Below, in pieces: positions 7,398 through 15,330 of a DNA stretch of 64,000 bases (positions are counted from its first letter, which is position 1; the number at the start of each line of letters is the position of its first letter). This stretch comes from an uncultured Lachnospiraceae bacterium (lineage in GTDB: Bacteria > Bacillota > Clostridia > Lachnospirales > Lachnospiraceae), in the NCBI GenBank assembly GCA_910587105.1, contig CAJUMB010000004.1:45719-109718 (forward strand), given 5' to 3'. The notes under the pieces were generated by a model. The model saw only the letters and a list, made by a program, of their open reading frames with translations. It had not been told where the DNA came from and did no database searches. Position numbers and translations under genes: made by a program.

Positions 7398-9602
7398 CTA
7401 TGAGTCGGCGTGTAGTTTGTATGATTGTTCAATCAGGTTCATTACTACCGCAATGTCCGAAAGATGTTCAAAAAAGAATGCGGCTTTTCCTTCCCATGGT
7501 GTGAAACCAAGTTTTTCTCTATAGCTGTTGTTAGAAAAGCGTACTTGTTCAAATGGTATGTATAAAAAGACTTTAAGACGTTGTTTTTGAATGTCAATAG
7601 CTGTAAAGACATTTTTTACTTTATAGGAGTAATATCGTTTCGTAGGAGTTCTTTCTATATCAGGAGAAAGAGCCATGATCAGGGAATCAATGATGTTAAA
7701 TAGTTTTTCAGGATAGTCATTTGTTTTTCTGCTTTCTGAACCGTTTATTGGGAATGGGGATTCTGTTTCCTCAGGCGGCGCTTTCTGAACGGGAATTTCT
7801 ACTGTTTTGGCGAGGGATTTCGGAACAGAGGTTTCCATTGATTTTTGGGCAGGCTTTTGTATTGAGATTTTTGTCTCTTTTGAAGGATATTTCCATATCT
7901 GGGCCATTTCATTTGTAAGTTGTTTTGACCTTTCGATAATCTGTGCCTCTCCCCAGGTTTTACAATTAGCGACATATCTGCTGAGCTTAATAGGTGTGTA
8001 TTTATAACCAATTTTTTGACCATTTTTATCCACACATTCCAATTTGTCCACAAAACGTTTATTTCCATATTCGGAATTATATCCGGTTAATGTTAAATTG
8101 CCTATGGTATGTAAATAAGTTTCATGGATATCTGCAAAATCAGGGCCCAAATCTTTTTTCCAATCTTCAGATAAAGTTTGTGGCATAATATGTTCAATGG
8201 TATATTCATTTGTGGATATATGTTCTTTTCGGTTATGATTTTCTAATCTATCGAGAATCATTTCAAGTTTAGACTTACTAAGAGAATAAATTTCAAATTT
8301 TTGGAGACACTCAATCATTTCATCATCTTTAGGCATACGTTGTGCGTAGTATTTGGAATGCAGTTCAAGAATATTATCTCTAAAAGAGTCCAGTTGATGA
8401 GTATTATATAAACTCTTTAACATAGAAAGACAAACGGGGCCGGCTGTGTTAGTCGGCATACCACATATAGTCCGACGCATGAAATAAGACTCCATTAAGG
8501 TCAAAATACCTGCCGCATCATCATCAGATAACATTTCATTATCTAAATCCGACAATAGCTTTAAAATAGCGGGTGTAATTTTTAATTGTTTTGTACTTCT
8601 TACTTTGTATAGTAAATGTTCTAAAGGTGTTCCATTCCCTTTGGCGTTAATCCATATAAGATAATATTTGGAATACTGGCGGATCTGTTTTACAAGGCTT
8701 TCCGAACCAGCAGAGCTATTATCAAAAAAATATTCCTTGAAAATTTTGTAATTATCACCAGTTACCTGGTTTTTGCGAACCATTGTTAGATAATAGTAGA
8801 TGAAATCATCAAATTCTTTAGTTTTACCCGATGATATACCTAACTCTTTTTCCATTGGATGCCAATACTCATTGTAGAGTAATTCCATTTGTTCTGTTGA
8901 ATCGACTTGCATTAAAAGAAAATTACGAATTTTGTCGGCTGCTGATAAAGGGAGGCCAGTACTATTTACTGTTTCGAAAACAAGCTGTGCATTATCTTCT
9001 GGCAGCAGACAGATATCAACTAAACGCAATTTTTTGATTCCCTCATATACAAGTTGTGGTTCAACATTTTCTTTACGTAATTTATCAATAATGATGTTAT
9101 AATTCTCAAAGATTTTATTTTGTTTCATATCATCTGGCTGGGTACGATTTTTTATTATTTTTTTCCAAGCATAAAAATCTTCTTCATTTAATCGAATTTT
9201 ATAATAAGTATCATTTGTTTCGTATTCATTGATAAGATATTGTTTCGAAATTCTTTCAGGGTTTGTAACAGAACATTTGAATTCATCGGAACCGGAAGCT
9301 TTTTCTTTTGTGTAATCGCCAAGTGCTAATAATAATATCGAAATTGTTGTTAATCGCTGCTGTCCATCAATTACTAAATATTCTGTTACTGCCGAAGCGT
9401 GCTGGGAGTTTCCTTTAAGGAGGTAAATAATGGAACCCATAAAATGGCACGGTCTTTCAGTATCTTTTGCAATTGCCAAAATATCCTTTAAAAACTCGAG
9501 GCAATTTAATTTCCCCCAACTGTATTTTCTCTGATAGATTGGAACGCAGTATTGCTTTTCCCCTTCTAAAAATTTAGTAAGCTCTGTATCTGTCGCTTTC
9601 AT
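7398..9602 (-). CDS. DUF262/DUF1524 (GmrSD-like) restriction-type protein with C-terminal DUF5655
   Basis: A 734-residue cytoplasmic protein in the architecture of modification-dependent (type IV) restriction enzymes. Residues 1-220 are DUF262 (ParB/GmrS-like NTPase) with the diagnostic DGQQR at 79-83. Around residue 471 is a DUF1524 His-Me nuclease core (EHIMPQTLSEDW followed by GNLTLTGYN). About residues 629-734 resemble DUF5655, ending in PWEGKAAFFFEHLSD. The start at 9602 gives the usual DUF262 N-terminus and has AAGGAG about 12 bases upstream; longer starts lack a site. The gene is alone on its strand between the met operon and a candidate toxin-antitoxin pair and is visibly AT-richer than its neighbours, which suggests acquisition by transfer. 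Anti-phage activity is known for relatives and is inferred here. Confidence 0.88.
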   Translation of the reverse strand: MKATDTELTKFLEGEKQYCVPIYQRKYSWGKLNCLEFLKDILAIAKDTERPCHFMGSIIYLLKGNSQHASAVTEYLVIDGQQRLTTISILLLALGDYTKEKASGSDEFKCSVTNPERISKQYLINEYETNDTYYKIRLNEEDFYAWKKIIKNRTQPDDMKQNKIFENYNIIIDKLRKENVEPQLVYEGIKKLRLVDICLLPEDNAQLVFETVNSTGLPLSAADKIRNFLLMQVDSTEQMELLYNEYWHPMEKELGISSGKTKEFDDFIYYYLTMVRKNQVTGDNYKIFKEYFFDNSSAGSESLVKQIRQYSKYYLIWINAKGNGTPLEHLLYKVRSTKQLKITPAILKLLSDLDNEMLSDDDAAGILTLMESYFMRRTICGMPTNTAGPVCLSMLKSLYNTHQLDSFRDNILELHSKYYAQRMPKDDEMIECLQKFEIYSLSKSKLEMILDRLENHNRKEHISTNEYTIEHIMPQTLSEDWKKDLGPDFADIHETYLHTIGNLTLTGYNSEYGNKRFVDKLECVDKNGQKIGYKYTPIKLSRYVANCKTWGEAQIIERSKQLTNEMAQIWKYPSKETKISIQKPAQKSMETSVPKSLAKTVEIPVQKAPPEETESPFPINGSESRKTNDYPEKLFNIIDSLIMALSPDIERTPTKRYYSYKVKNVFTAIDIQKQRLKVFLYIPFEQVRFSNNSYREKLGFTPWEGKAAFFFEHLSDIAVVMNLIEQSYKLHADS

Positions 9603-9813
9603 TATGTATTTTATCTCCTTTATCGTTTTACGTTTCCCTGACTTGAATTGAGGCAAAATTATATTTTTATAATACCATAGATTACAGAATATGAAAAGAT
9701 AAGGTTTAGAATGTCAATCAATGATTGGAAATTTTCCATACTTAAAGTTTCAGATCTTGTTAAATGGGAGAAATGAATGAAAAATATACATTTATATAAT
9801 GCAATCAGAATGG

Positions 9814-9842
9814 TTGCATTTTCTATGCTTTTGTATTATAAT
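9814..9842 (+). promoter_or_regulatory. Promoter of the candidate toxin-antitoxin operon, with an inverted repeat over its -35
   Basis: TTGCAT (9814-9819), a 17-base spacer and TATAAT (9837-9842) make a good promoter. The inverted repeat AATGCAA (9798-9804)/TTGCATT (9814-9820) covers the -35 box and could be an operator for autoregulation. A leader of about 120 bases follows. The rest of the 9603-9969 gap holds only AT-rich sequence in which I see no gene. Confidence 0.6.
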
Positions 9843-9969
9843 TAAAATACAGATAGAAATATGCCAGATATCGGTGAAGCTGAATATGTATTAAAGGGCT
9901 GTTGCAAACTGGGGTATTACCTAAAATGCAGAATCTGAGAATGTTCAATCTACAAATGGAGGTGAATGT

Positions 9970-10626
9970 ATGATTTACTCGAATGAGCGAAAGCTGTGTT
10001 TAAGCGGCTGGCTTCGCCAGAATCATAAATCCGAATACGATACTGCTTTGAAGCTTCAAAAATTTTTGTTGTTATACGAATGTTTTACGAAAGTATCTGG
10101 TGAGAAAGCGGATTTTGTATATTTGAAAGGGTATAGAAGAGGTCCTGTGTTCAGCCAGGTCTGGGGAGATTATACAAAAGAAAGGCTTGGGTTTAACAGG
10201 TGTGCAGATGAAATCTGCCACTCGGGACGGGTTATAATCAATGAAGAAAGAGCAGTAAAGTGCGCGTTTGTAGTGCGTGTTTTATCTGAAAATGAGCTGT
10301 CAGAATTTACTCATTCAATGAATTTGTGGAAATCCAAGGAGAAAAGGATATTAAGCGGGGAACGCCAGGTGGATTTAGACGAAAATGATTTTGACGAGCA
10401 TGACGCCAGGCTTATTTCCGCACTTGATAAAATGTATCCCATGGAATTGATAAAAAATTCGTCAGTGGTGGAAATAGACAGACATTACTTTGTCTTTCGC
10501 AAAAAAGACAGGGTGAAATTAACGGAGCAGCATTTTGATGTACTTTCAAGTCTGGCAGAAAGCGGTCAGTTGTTTAATCCAGTGTATGTAGATATAGATG
10601 AGGGGGGAAGGCTGATAGTTGATTAA
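9970..10626 (+). CDS. Panacea (DUF4065)-like protein, candidate antitoxin
   Basis: A 218-residue soluble protein. The segment about residues 20-60 has the pattern of the Panacea/DUF4065 domain (SocA-like): KLQKFLLLYECF, then DFVYLKGYRRGPVFSQVWGDY, matching the family KLQKLLYYA and YGPVxPxVY signatures. Panacea domains are promiscuous antitoxins paired with many unrelated small toxins. The C-terminus (after about residue 150) is a charged helix plus a short strand region I do not recognise. ATG 9970 follows GGAGGTGAATGT. The next gene starts inside its last codons (8-base overlap), a typical antitoxin-first, toxin-second coupling. The antitoxin role is inferred from domain resemblance and layout. 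Confidence 0.7.
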   Translation: MIYSNERKLCLSGWLRQNHKSEYDTALKLQKFLLLYECFTKVSGEKADFVYLKGYRRGPVFSQVWGDYTKERLGFNRCADEICHSGRVIINEERAVKCAFVVRVLSENELSEFTHSMNLWKSKEKRILSGERQVDLDENDFDEHDARLISALDKMYPMELIKNSSVVEIDRHYFVFRKKDRVKLTEQHFDVLSSLAESGQLFNPVYVDIDEGGRLIVD

Positions 10627-10996
10627 CAAAAGAGACTTCATACGTATGAAAGTTCCATATCCCAGTATAGGTGCGCAGCTGTCGGTCAGCTCACATATGT
10701 ATGTCTGCAAAAGCGTTGACGGAAGCATGTATGAATATGTCAAATGTCAGACGCTGAAACCCAAAATGCTGGCAAGCAGACGGTTCAAGCATTTTATAGA
10801 CGAACAGCCCGATGTTTCGAGAAATCCATTTCAAAGGATGACCCGTATAGATTGTGATAAGGTGTTTGTGACAAAATCTGTCCGGTATGGTGATGGGCTG
10901 AGAACCAATAGAAGACCAGATGTGTGTCAGGAATTGTATGATATGATAGTAGAAGAAGTGAATAAAGATGGATATGATTCCCTAGAGCCTGTTTGA
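10619..10996 (+). CDS. Candidate toxin partner, C-terminus cut by a repeat insertion
   Basis: A small basic protein of 125 residues with a TTG start, preceded by GGGGGGAAGG, overlapping the antitoxin candidate by 8 bases. An internal ATG at 10646 (MKVPYPSIGAQL) is an alternative start. The N-terminal part (VPYPSIGAQLSVSSHMYVC, then YEYVKCQTLKP) looks like the first strands of a small beta-barrel such as the MazF/PemK fold, but I cannot confirm the family. The last three codons (EPV) and the stop come from the repeat element at 10983-11146. In the same frame right after the element, 21 more codons (11147-11209) and a stop follow, so the ancestral protein was probably 143 residues. The remaining protein may be inactive or altered. 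Confidence 0.65.
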   Translation: MINKRDFIRMKVPYPSIGAQLSVSSHMYVCKSVDGSMYEYVKCQTLKPKMLASRRFKHFIDEQPDVSRNPFQRMTRIDCDKVFVTKSVRYGDGLRTNRRPDVCQELYDMIVEEVNKDGYDSLEPV

Positions 10997-11146
10997 AAAT
11001 TCATTCACGCCAACCGCACGCCCCACTTTGCGGCAGATTTGCCCCTTATTCGGTTGCTGTAGCCCGCTACAGCGCCCTCATGCGGAACAAATCTCCCACA
11101 AATTATGACGCACGGTTGACATAAAGCAATTTTCAAACACGCTCTA
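10983..11146. mobile_element. MITE-like palindromic element, full-length copy inserted in the toxin candidate
   Basis: The ends read TAGAGCCTGTTTGAAAAT and ATTTTCAAACACGCTCTA, an 18-bp terminal inverted repeat with one mismatch, flanked by the dinucleotide TA. Inside are nested palindromes (GCCCCACTTTGCGG, CAGATTTG with CAAATCT, and the GCTGTAGCCCGCTACAGC hairpin). It has no coding capacity. Removing 162 bases including one TA joins the toxin frame to the tail at 11147. TA duplication is typical of IS630/Tc1-mariner-type transposition; no transposase lies in the window. Confidence 0.85.
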
Positions 11147-11212
11147 GGAATGAATGAAGATGAATTGACAAGAATTAATCCGTTGATAGTCAAAATGAAA
11201 CATAAAGCATGA
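11147..11212 (+). pseudogene. Severed 3' end of the toxin candidate
   Basis: The sequence after the element reads GMNEDELTRINPLIVKMKHKA and a TGA stop, in the same frame as the gene interrupted at 10984. Its charged helix-like composition and in-frame stop support it as the lost C-terminus. It has no start signal of its own. Confidence 0.7.
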
Positions 11213-11218
11213 AACATT

Positions 11219-11247
11219 ATGAGGGTAGAGATGCCCTCATTTTTTAT
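11219..11247 (+). terminator. Terminator of the toxin-antitoxin operon
   Basis: ATGAGGG (11219-11225) pairs with CCCTCAT (11234-11240) and is followed by six T. It sits just after the original stop codon at 11210-11212, which supports the ancestral gene end. Confidence 0.8.
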
Positions 11248-11254
11248 CACAATC

Positions 11255-11271
11255 AAATGGATGACCCATTT
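11255..11271. promoter_or_regulatory. Upstream GntR-type operator candidate
   Basis: AAATGGATGACCCATTT is an almost perfect palindrome of the same design as the two sites downstream (TGG-x-TGA-CCCA core). It lies about 70 bases upstream of the -35 box, so it could support looping or upstream binding of the regulator. Confidence 0.55.
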
Positions 11272-11335
11272 ATAGTAAATATATACAAAAGTCCATGCGG
11301 AAGATGGGCGAATCTGCTGGAATTATAAAAAGTGC

Positions 11336-11363
11336 TTGATATTTATGGAAACAGTGCTATAAT
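11336..11363 (+). promoter_or_regulatory. Promoter of the lactate operon
   Basis: TTGATA (11336-11341), a 16-base spacer and TATAAT (11358-11363). Transcription would start near 11370, just in front of the perfect operator at 11374. The 120-base leader also holds a 10-bp stem-loop at 11417-11444. Confidence 0.8.
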
Positions 11364-11373
11364 AAATATAGAA

Positions 11374-11388
11374 ATTGGGTGACCCAAT
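11374..11388. promoter_or_regulatory. Principal GntR/FadR-type operator of the lactate operon
   Basis: ATTGGGTGACCCAAT is a perfect 15-base palindrome right after the promoter start site. Its form resembles FadR/LldR-family operators (TTGGT-n-ACCAA). The likely binder is the GntR protein at 19012, giving repression relieved by lactate. The regulator-operator link is inferred. Confidence 0.7.
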
Positions 11389-11455
11389 AGAACGCAAAAT
11401 GCATTTATGTAATCTATTTCACTGTCTTTTTACGGGCAGTGAAAAAAATAAGCAG

Positions 11456-11470
11456 ATTGGGTAATCCAAT
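11456..11470. promoter_or_regulatory. Second downstream GntR-type operator
   Basis: ATTGGGTAATCCAAT keeps both half-sites (ATTGG and CCAAT) with an imperfect centre. It ends 21 bases before the permease start, 82 bases (about eight helical turns) from the main operator, so the two could be bridged by regulator dimers. Confidence 0.6.
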
Positions 11471-11491
11471 CGGAAAGGCGGAAAGAGAACC

Positions 11492-13039
11492 TTGTTATTA
11501 CTGAAATTTGTGCTCGCAATGCTGCCGATTATCTGGCTGATCGCCGCGCTGAGCGGATTGAAAATGGCTGGACATAAAGCTTGTGTGATTGCACTGGTGG
11601 TAACCATGGCACTGGCAATCGGTTATTGGCGGCTGAATGTTTTATGCACAGCGACAGCGGCGCTGGAGGGGGCTTTGAATGCATTATGGCCCATTTGTCT
11701 GGTCATTGTGGCCGCCCTTTTCACCTATAACCTGACCTTGAAAACCGGGGCAATGGAATTGATTAAGAAGATGCTGGCCGGGGTTTCAAGAGATAAGAGA
11801 GTTTTGGCATTGATTATTGGCTGGGGCTTCGGAAACTTTATGGAAGGCATGGCTGGATTTGGGACGGCAGTGGCTATACCGGCTTCCATGCTGGCAGGAA
11901 TCGGGCTTGACCCCATGAGTGCAGTTCTTGGCTGCTTGGTGGTGAATTCTACACCCACAGCATTTGGATCAGTAGGGGTTCCCACTGTCACGCTGGCGTC
12001 TGTGACAGGACTTGAGGCAGTTCCCCTGGCGGGAAGCGTTGTGGTAATCCAGTGTATTTTAACTTTTATTTCTCCGTTTTTGATGGTCTGCATCTGCGGA
12101 AAAGGCATAAAGGCATTAAAGGGAATGTTTCCCACCACATTAATTGCATCCCTTTCCTTTACCGTGCCATGGTTTTTCACGGCGCAGTTTATCGGACCGG
12201 AGCTTCCAGATATTATAGGCTCCATCTGTTCCATGGGCTGTATCATTGCAGCGGCAAAGATTTTCAACAAAAATCCAGATGAAGAATATGCCATTCAGAT
12301 AGCTGAGAACAGACAGTCACAAGAAAATATGACGGTTGGCACGGGGGTTAAGGCGTGGAGTTCATTTATTTTAATTTTCCTTCTTTTAATGATTACTTCT
12401 ACCCTGTGCCCGCCTATACATAATGCAATTGCAGGTATTAAGAGCAGTGTTGTAGTTTATGCCGGAGAAGGGGGAAATGCCCTTGGCTTCAGCTGGATCA
12501 ATACTCCGGGGGTTATGATTTTTATCGCCGCCATTATCGGCGGTTTGATCCAGGGGGCTTCGGTGAAAGACATGGCAGAGGTTTTCCTTGAAACATTGAA
12601 AAAATACTGGAAAACCATTCTCACCATCTGTTCTGTCATGGCAACAGCAAAGATTATGAGTTACAGTGGAATGATTTCCGATATTGCAAAATTCCTGGTG
12701 GCGGCGGCAGGACCGTTTTATCCGTTTATTGCTCCCCTCATTGGGGCTCTGGGGGCATTTGTCACAGGGTCCGGCACATCCACGTGCGTTCTTTTTGGAG
12801 GGCTGCAGAGTGAAACGGCTCTGGCACTGGGGTTGAACGCCAGCTGGATGGCAGCCGCCAATGTGATGGGGGCCGGAATTGGAAAGATGATCTGTCCCCA
12901 GGGTATAGCCATCGGGGCAGGTGCAATCAATGCAGTAGGTTCAGAAAGTAAGATATTAAGCGCAGTATTCAAGTATTTCTTGTTATATGTGATTCTTGCA
13001 GGCGTAATCTGCTATGCAGGGTCCATGATGGGGTTTTAA
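11492..13039 (+). CDS. lctP: L-lactate permease (LctP family)
   Basis: A 515-residue integral membrane protein with about 12-13 hydrophobic helices, of the lactate permease family that imports lactate with protons. Family-typical stretches are GNFMEGMAGFGTAVAIPASML, then VGVPTVTLASVTGL and GSGTSTCVLFGGLQ near the C-terminus. The start is TTG at 11492 after AAAGGCGGAAAG; the encoded MLLLKFVLAMLPIIWLIAAL is the first helix. It is the first gene of a seven-gene lactate regulon and has three operator-like palindromes upstream. Family members can also carry glycolate; the neighbours make lactate the main candidate. Confidence 0.93.
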   Translation: MLLLKFVLAMLPIIWLIAALSGLKMAGHKACVIALVVTMALAIGYWRLNVLCTATAALEGALNALWPICLVIVAALFTYNLTLKTGAMELIKKMLAGVSRDKRVLALIIGWGFGNFMEGMAGFGTAVAIPASMLAGIGLDPMSAVLGCLVVNSTPTAFGSVGVPTVTLASVTGLEAVPLAGSVVVIQCILTFISPFLMVCICGKGIKALKGMFPTTLIASLSFTVPWFFTAQFIGPELPDIIGSICSMGCIIAAAKIFNKNPDEEYAIQIAENRQSQENMTVGTGVKAWSSFILIFLLLMITSTLCPPIHNAIAGIKSSVVVYAGEGGNALGFSWINTPGVMIFIAAIIGGLIQGASVKDMAEVFLETLKKYWKTILTICSVMATAKIMSYSGMISDIAKFLVAAAGPFYPFIAPLIGALGAFVTGSGTSTCVLFGGLQSETALALGLNASWMAAANVMGAGIGKMICPQGIAIGAGAINAVGSESKILSAVFKYFLLYVILAGVICYAGSMMGF

Positions 13040-13083
13040 ATAGTTATGATTAGTTATGATTATATTTTTTAGGAGGTAAGAAA

Positions 13084-14496
13084 ATGTACAACCAATTAAC
13101 ACCAGAAATTATCGATCAGATTAAAGCGGTGTCCAGTCATGTGTTCCTGGGAGAAGATATCAATCCCGATTATGCGAAAGACGAGATGCCCATTTACGGA
13201 ACCCGTATGCCGGATCTGGCTGTTCAGCCCAGGTCAACGCAAGAAGTTTCAGAAGTGATGAAAATCTGCTATGAAAACAATATTCCTGTTACACCCAGGG
13301 GTGCGGGAACCGGACTTGCCGGAGGCGCTGTCCCCTTATATGGCGGTGTGTTGATTGATATATCAAAGATGAACAAGATCAAATCCTATGATATGGAAAA
13401 CTTTGTTGTGGAAATTGAGGCAGGCGTTCTGCTGAACGATCTGGCAGAAGACTGCCGGGGCAAAGGCATGCTGTATCCGCCGGACCCAGGTGAAAAATTT
13501 GCATGTGTGGGCGGCAATGTGGCCACCAACGCAGGCGGTATGAGGGCGGTAAAATACGGAACCACCCGGGATTATGTACGCGCCATGACAGTGGTGCTTC
13601 CCAATGGCGAGATTACTCATCTGGGGGCAACCGTATCCAAAACATCCTCTGGATATTCTCTGCTGAATCTGATGATTGGTTCAGAAGGAACACTGGGAAT
13701 TATCACAGAGTTGACCATGAAGATTATTCCTGCGCCCAAGGTTGCAGTTTCTCTGATTATTCCGTTTAAAGACTTAAATACGGCTCTGGCCACGGTACCG
13801 AAGTTTAAAATGGCCCATATGGACCCACAGGCAATTGAATTTATGGAGCGGGAGATCGTGCTGGCGTCTGAGCGTTATGTGGGCAAATCTGTATTCCCAC
13901 AGGAGCTGTATGGAATGGAAATCGGTGCCTATCTCCTTGTGACATTGGACGGCAATTCGGAAGAAGAAGTGGATGCCCTGATTGAGCAGGCGGGTGAACT
14001 GGCACTGGAGGCAGGTGCCATTGAGGTATTGATTGCAGATACACCCACAAGAATTAAAGATGCGTGGGCAGCCCGTTCCTCTTTCCTGGAAGCCATTATG
14101 GAAGAAACAAAACTGCTGGATGAATGTGACGTGGTAGTGCCAGTGAACAAAATTGCCAGCTATCTGGAATTTGTAAACAAAGCTGGAAAAGAATGTGGTT
14201 TGACCATTCGTTCCTTCGGGCACGCAGGGGATGGAAACCTTCATATTTATCAGTGCTCCAACGATCTGGAAGAAGAAGAATTCAAAAATCGTGTGGATAA
14301 ATTCTTCGATATTATCTATAAAGAGGCTACAGACTGCGGCGGACTTGTTTCCGGAGAGCATGGCATTGGCTCTGGGAAGGTGAAATATCTGGTGGATTCT
14401 GTGGGTGAGACAAATATGGCAATTATGGAAGGCATCAAGCGGGTATTTGACCCGAAGATGATTTTGAATCCAGGAAAAGTTTGTTATCGTTTATAA
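13084..14496 (+). CDS. lctD: FAD-linked lactate dehydrogenase (GlcD/LctD type)
   Basis: A 470-residue flavoprotein that oxidises lactate (probably the D form) to pyruvate. The FAD-binding PCMH domain is at about 40-215 (VTPRGAGTGLAGGAVP, CVGGNVATNAGGMRAVKYG, GSEGTLGIITELTM); the C-terminal FAD-oxidase cap has HAGDGNLHIY and GGLVSGEHGIGSGK. Its direct neighbours are EtfB and EtfA, the layout of the confurcating Ldh-EtfAB complex of Acetobacterium, in which electrons from lactate and reduced ferredoxin reduce NAD. RBS TAGGAGG precedes the ATG. Glycolate oxidase is an alternative within the same family but lacks the Etf and racemase partners. Confidence 0.92.
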   Translation: MYNQLTPEIIDQIKAVSSHVFLGEDINPDYAKDEMPIYGTRMPDLAVQPRSTQEVSEVMKICYENNIPVTPRGAGTGLAGGAVPLYGGVLIDISKMNKIKSYDMENFVVEIEAGVLLNDLAEDCRGKGMLYPPDPGEKFACVGGNVATNAGGMRAVKYGTTRDYVRAMTVVLPNGEITHLGATVSKTSSGYSLLNLMIGSEGTLGIITELTMKIIPAPKVAVSLIIPFKDLNTALATVPKFKMAHMDPQAIEFMEREIVLASERYVGKSVFPQELYGMEIGAYLLVTLDGNSEEEVDALIEQAGELALEAGAIEVLIADTPTRIKDAWAARSSFLEAIMEETKLLDECDVVVPVNKIASYLEFVNKAGKECGLTIRSFGHAGDGNLHIYQCSNDLEEEEFKNRVDKFFDIIYKEATDCGGLVSGEHGIGSGKVKYLVDSVGETNMAIMEGIKRVFDPKMILNPGKVCYRL

Positions 14497-14514
14497 AAGA
14501 TTAGGAGGAACATT

Positions 14515-15318
14515 ATGAATATTTGTGTTTGTATAAAACAAGTACCTGATACCAATGAGATCAAAGTAGATCCAGTTACACATACGCTGATTAGAAAGGG
14601 CGTTCCCAGTATTGTCAACCCATTTGATACTTATGCCCAGGAAGTAGGCGTGCGTCTGAAGGAAAAAGCCGGGGGAAGATTAGTAGTTATCTCTATGGGA
14701 CCGGCTCAGGCTGCAGGAGCCATTAAATCCTGTCTTGCGGTAGGCGCTGACGCCGGTTATCTGATTTCCAGCAGAAAATTTGGCGGTTCGGATACTCTGG
14801 CTACCAGTTACATTCTGTCCGAGGCCATTAAAGCAGTAGAGGAAAAAGAGGGACTGAAGTTCGATCTGATTCTCTGTGGAAAACAGGCAACTGACGGAGA
14901 TACTGCCCAGGTAGGGCCAGAAATTGCGGAACATCTGGATATGCCTCAGGTTACATATGCTCTGGATATCCTGGAAAAAGACGGAGAAATTCAGGTGAAA
15001 CGGGAGCAGGATGCAGGATACGATATGATTGCTGCAAAACTTCCGGCAGTGGTGACCGTGGTGAAACTGCCTTACGAGCCCCGCTATCCAACGCTGAAAA
15101 CCCGGATGGAGGCTAAGAAAAAAGAGATTCCTATGTTGACAGAAGAAGATATGCCGTCCATAAACCTTGCCATGTGTGGTTTGAAAGGCTCACCCACAAG
15201 AGTAAAGAAAACTTATACACCTGTAAGGGAGAAAAACGGGGTGAAGCTGGCAGGCATGGATGCGGCCAGTGCGGCAAAAGAAGTAGTAAAGCAGCTTTGC
15301 GATGGAAAACTTTTATAG
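14515..15318 (+). CDS. etfB: Electron transfer flavoprotein beta subunit of the lactate dehydrogenase complex
   Basis: A 267-residue EtfB with the N-terminal MNICVCIKQVPDTNEIKVDP and the nucleotide-binding signature ATDGDTAQVGPEIAE. It carries electrons between lactate dehydrogenase (or the acyl-CoA dehydrogenase homologue encoded further on) and NAD or ferredoxin. ATG 14515 follows TAGGAGGAACATT. The gene lies 18 bases after lctD and 12 before etfA. Bifurcating EtfB proteins bind a second FAD here instead of AMP; the neighbours favour the bifurcating type. Confidence 0.93.
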   Translation: MNICVCIKQVPDTNEIKVDPVTHTLIRKGVPSIVNPFDTYAQEVGVRLKEKAGGRLVVISMGPAQAAGAIKSCLAVGADAGYLISSRKFGGSDTLATSYILSEAIKAVEEKEGLKFDLILCGKQATDGDTAQVGPEIAEHLDMPQVTYALDILEKDGEIQVKREQDAGYDMIAAKLPAVVTVVKLPYEPRYPTLKTRMEAKKKEIPMLTEEDMPSINLAMCGLKGSPTRVKKTYTPVREKNGVKLAGMDAASAAKEVVKQLCDGKLL

Positions 15319-15330
15319 GAGGGGCGCGGT

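Noticed and set aside
11005..11256. Minus-strand frame of 83 codons
   Set aside because: It lies inside the palindromic element and its flank, with no ribosome site.
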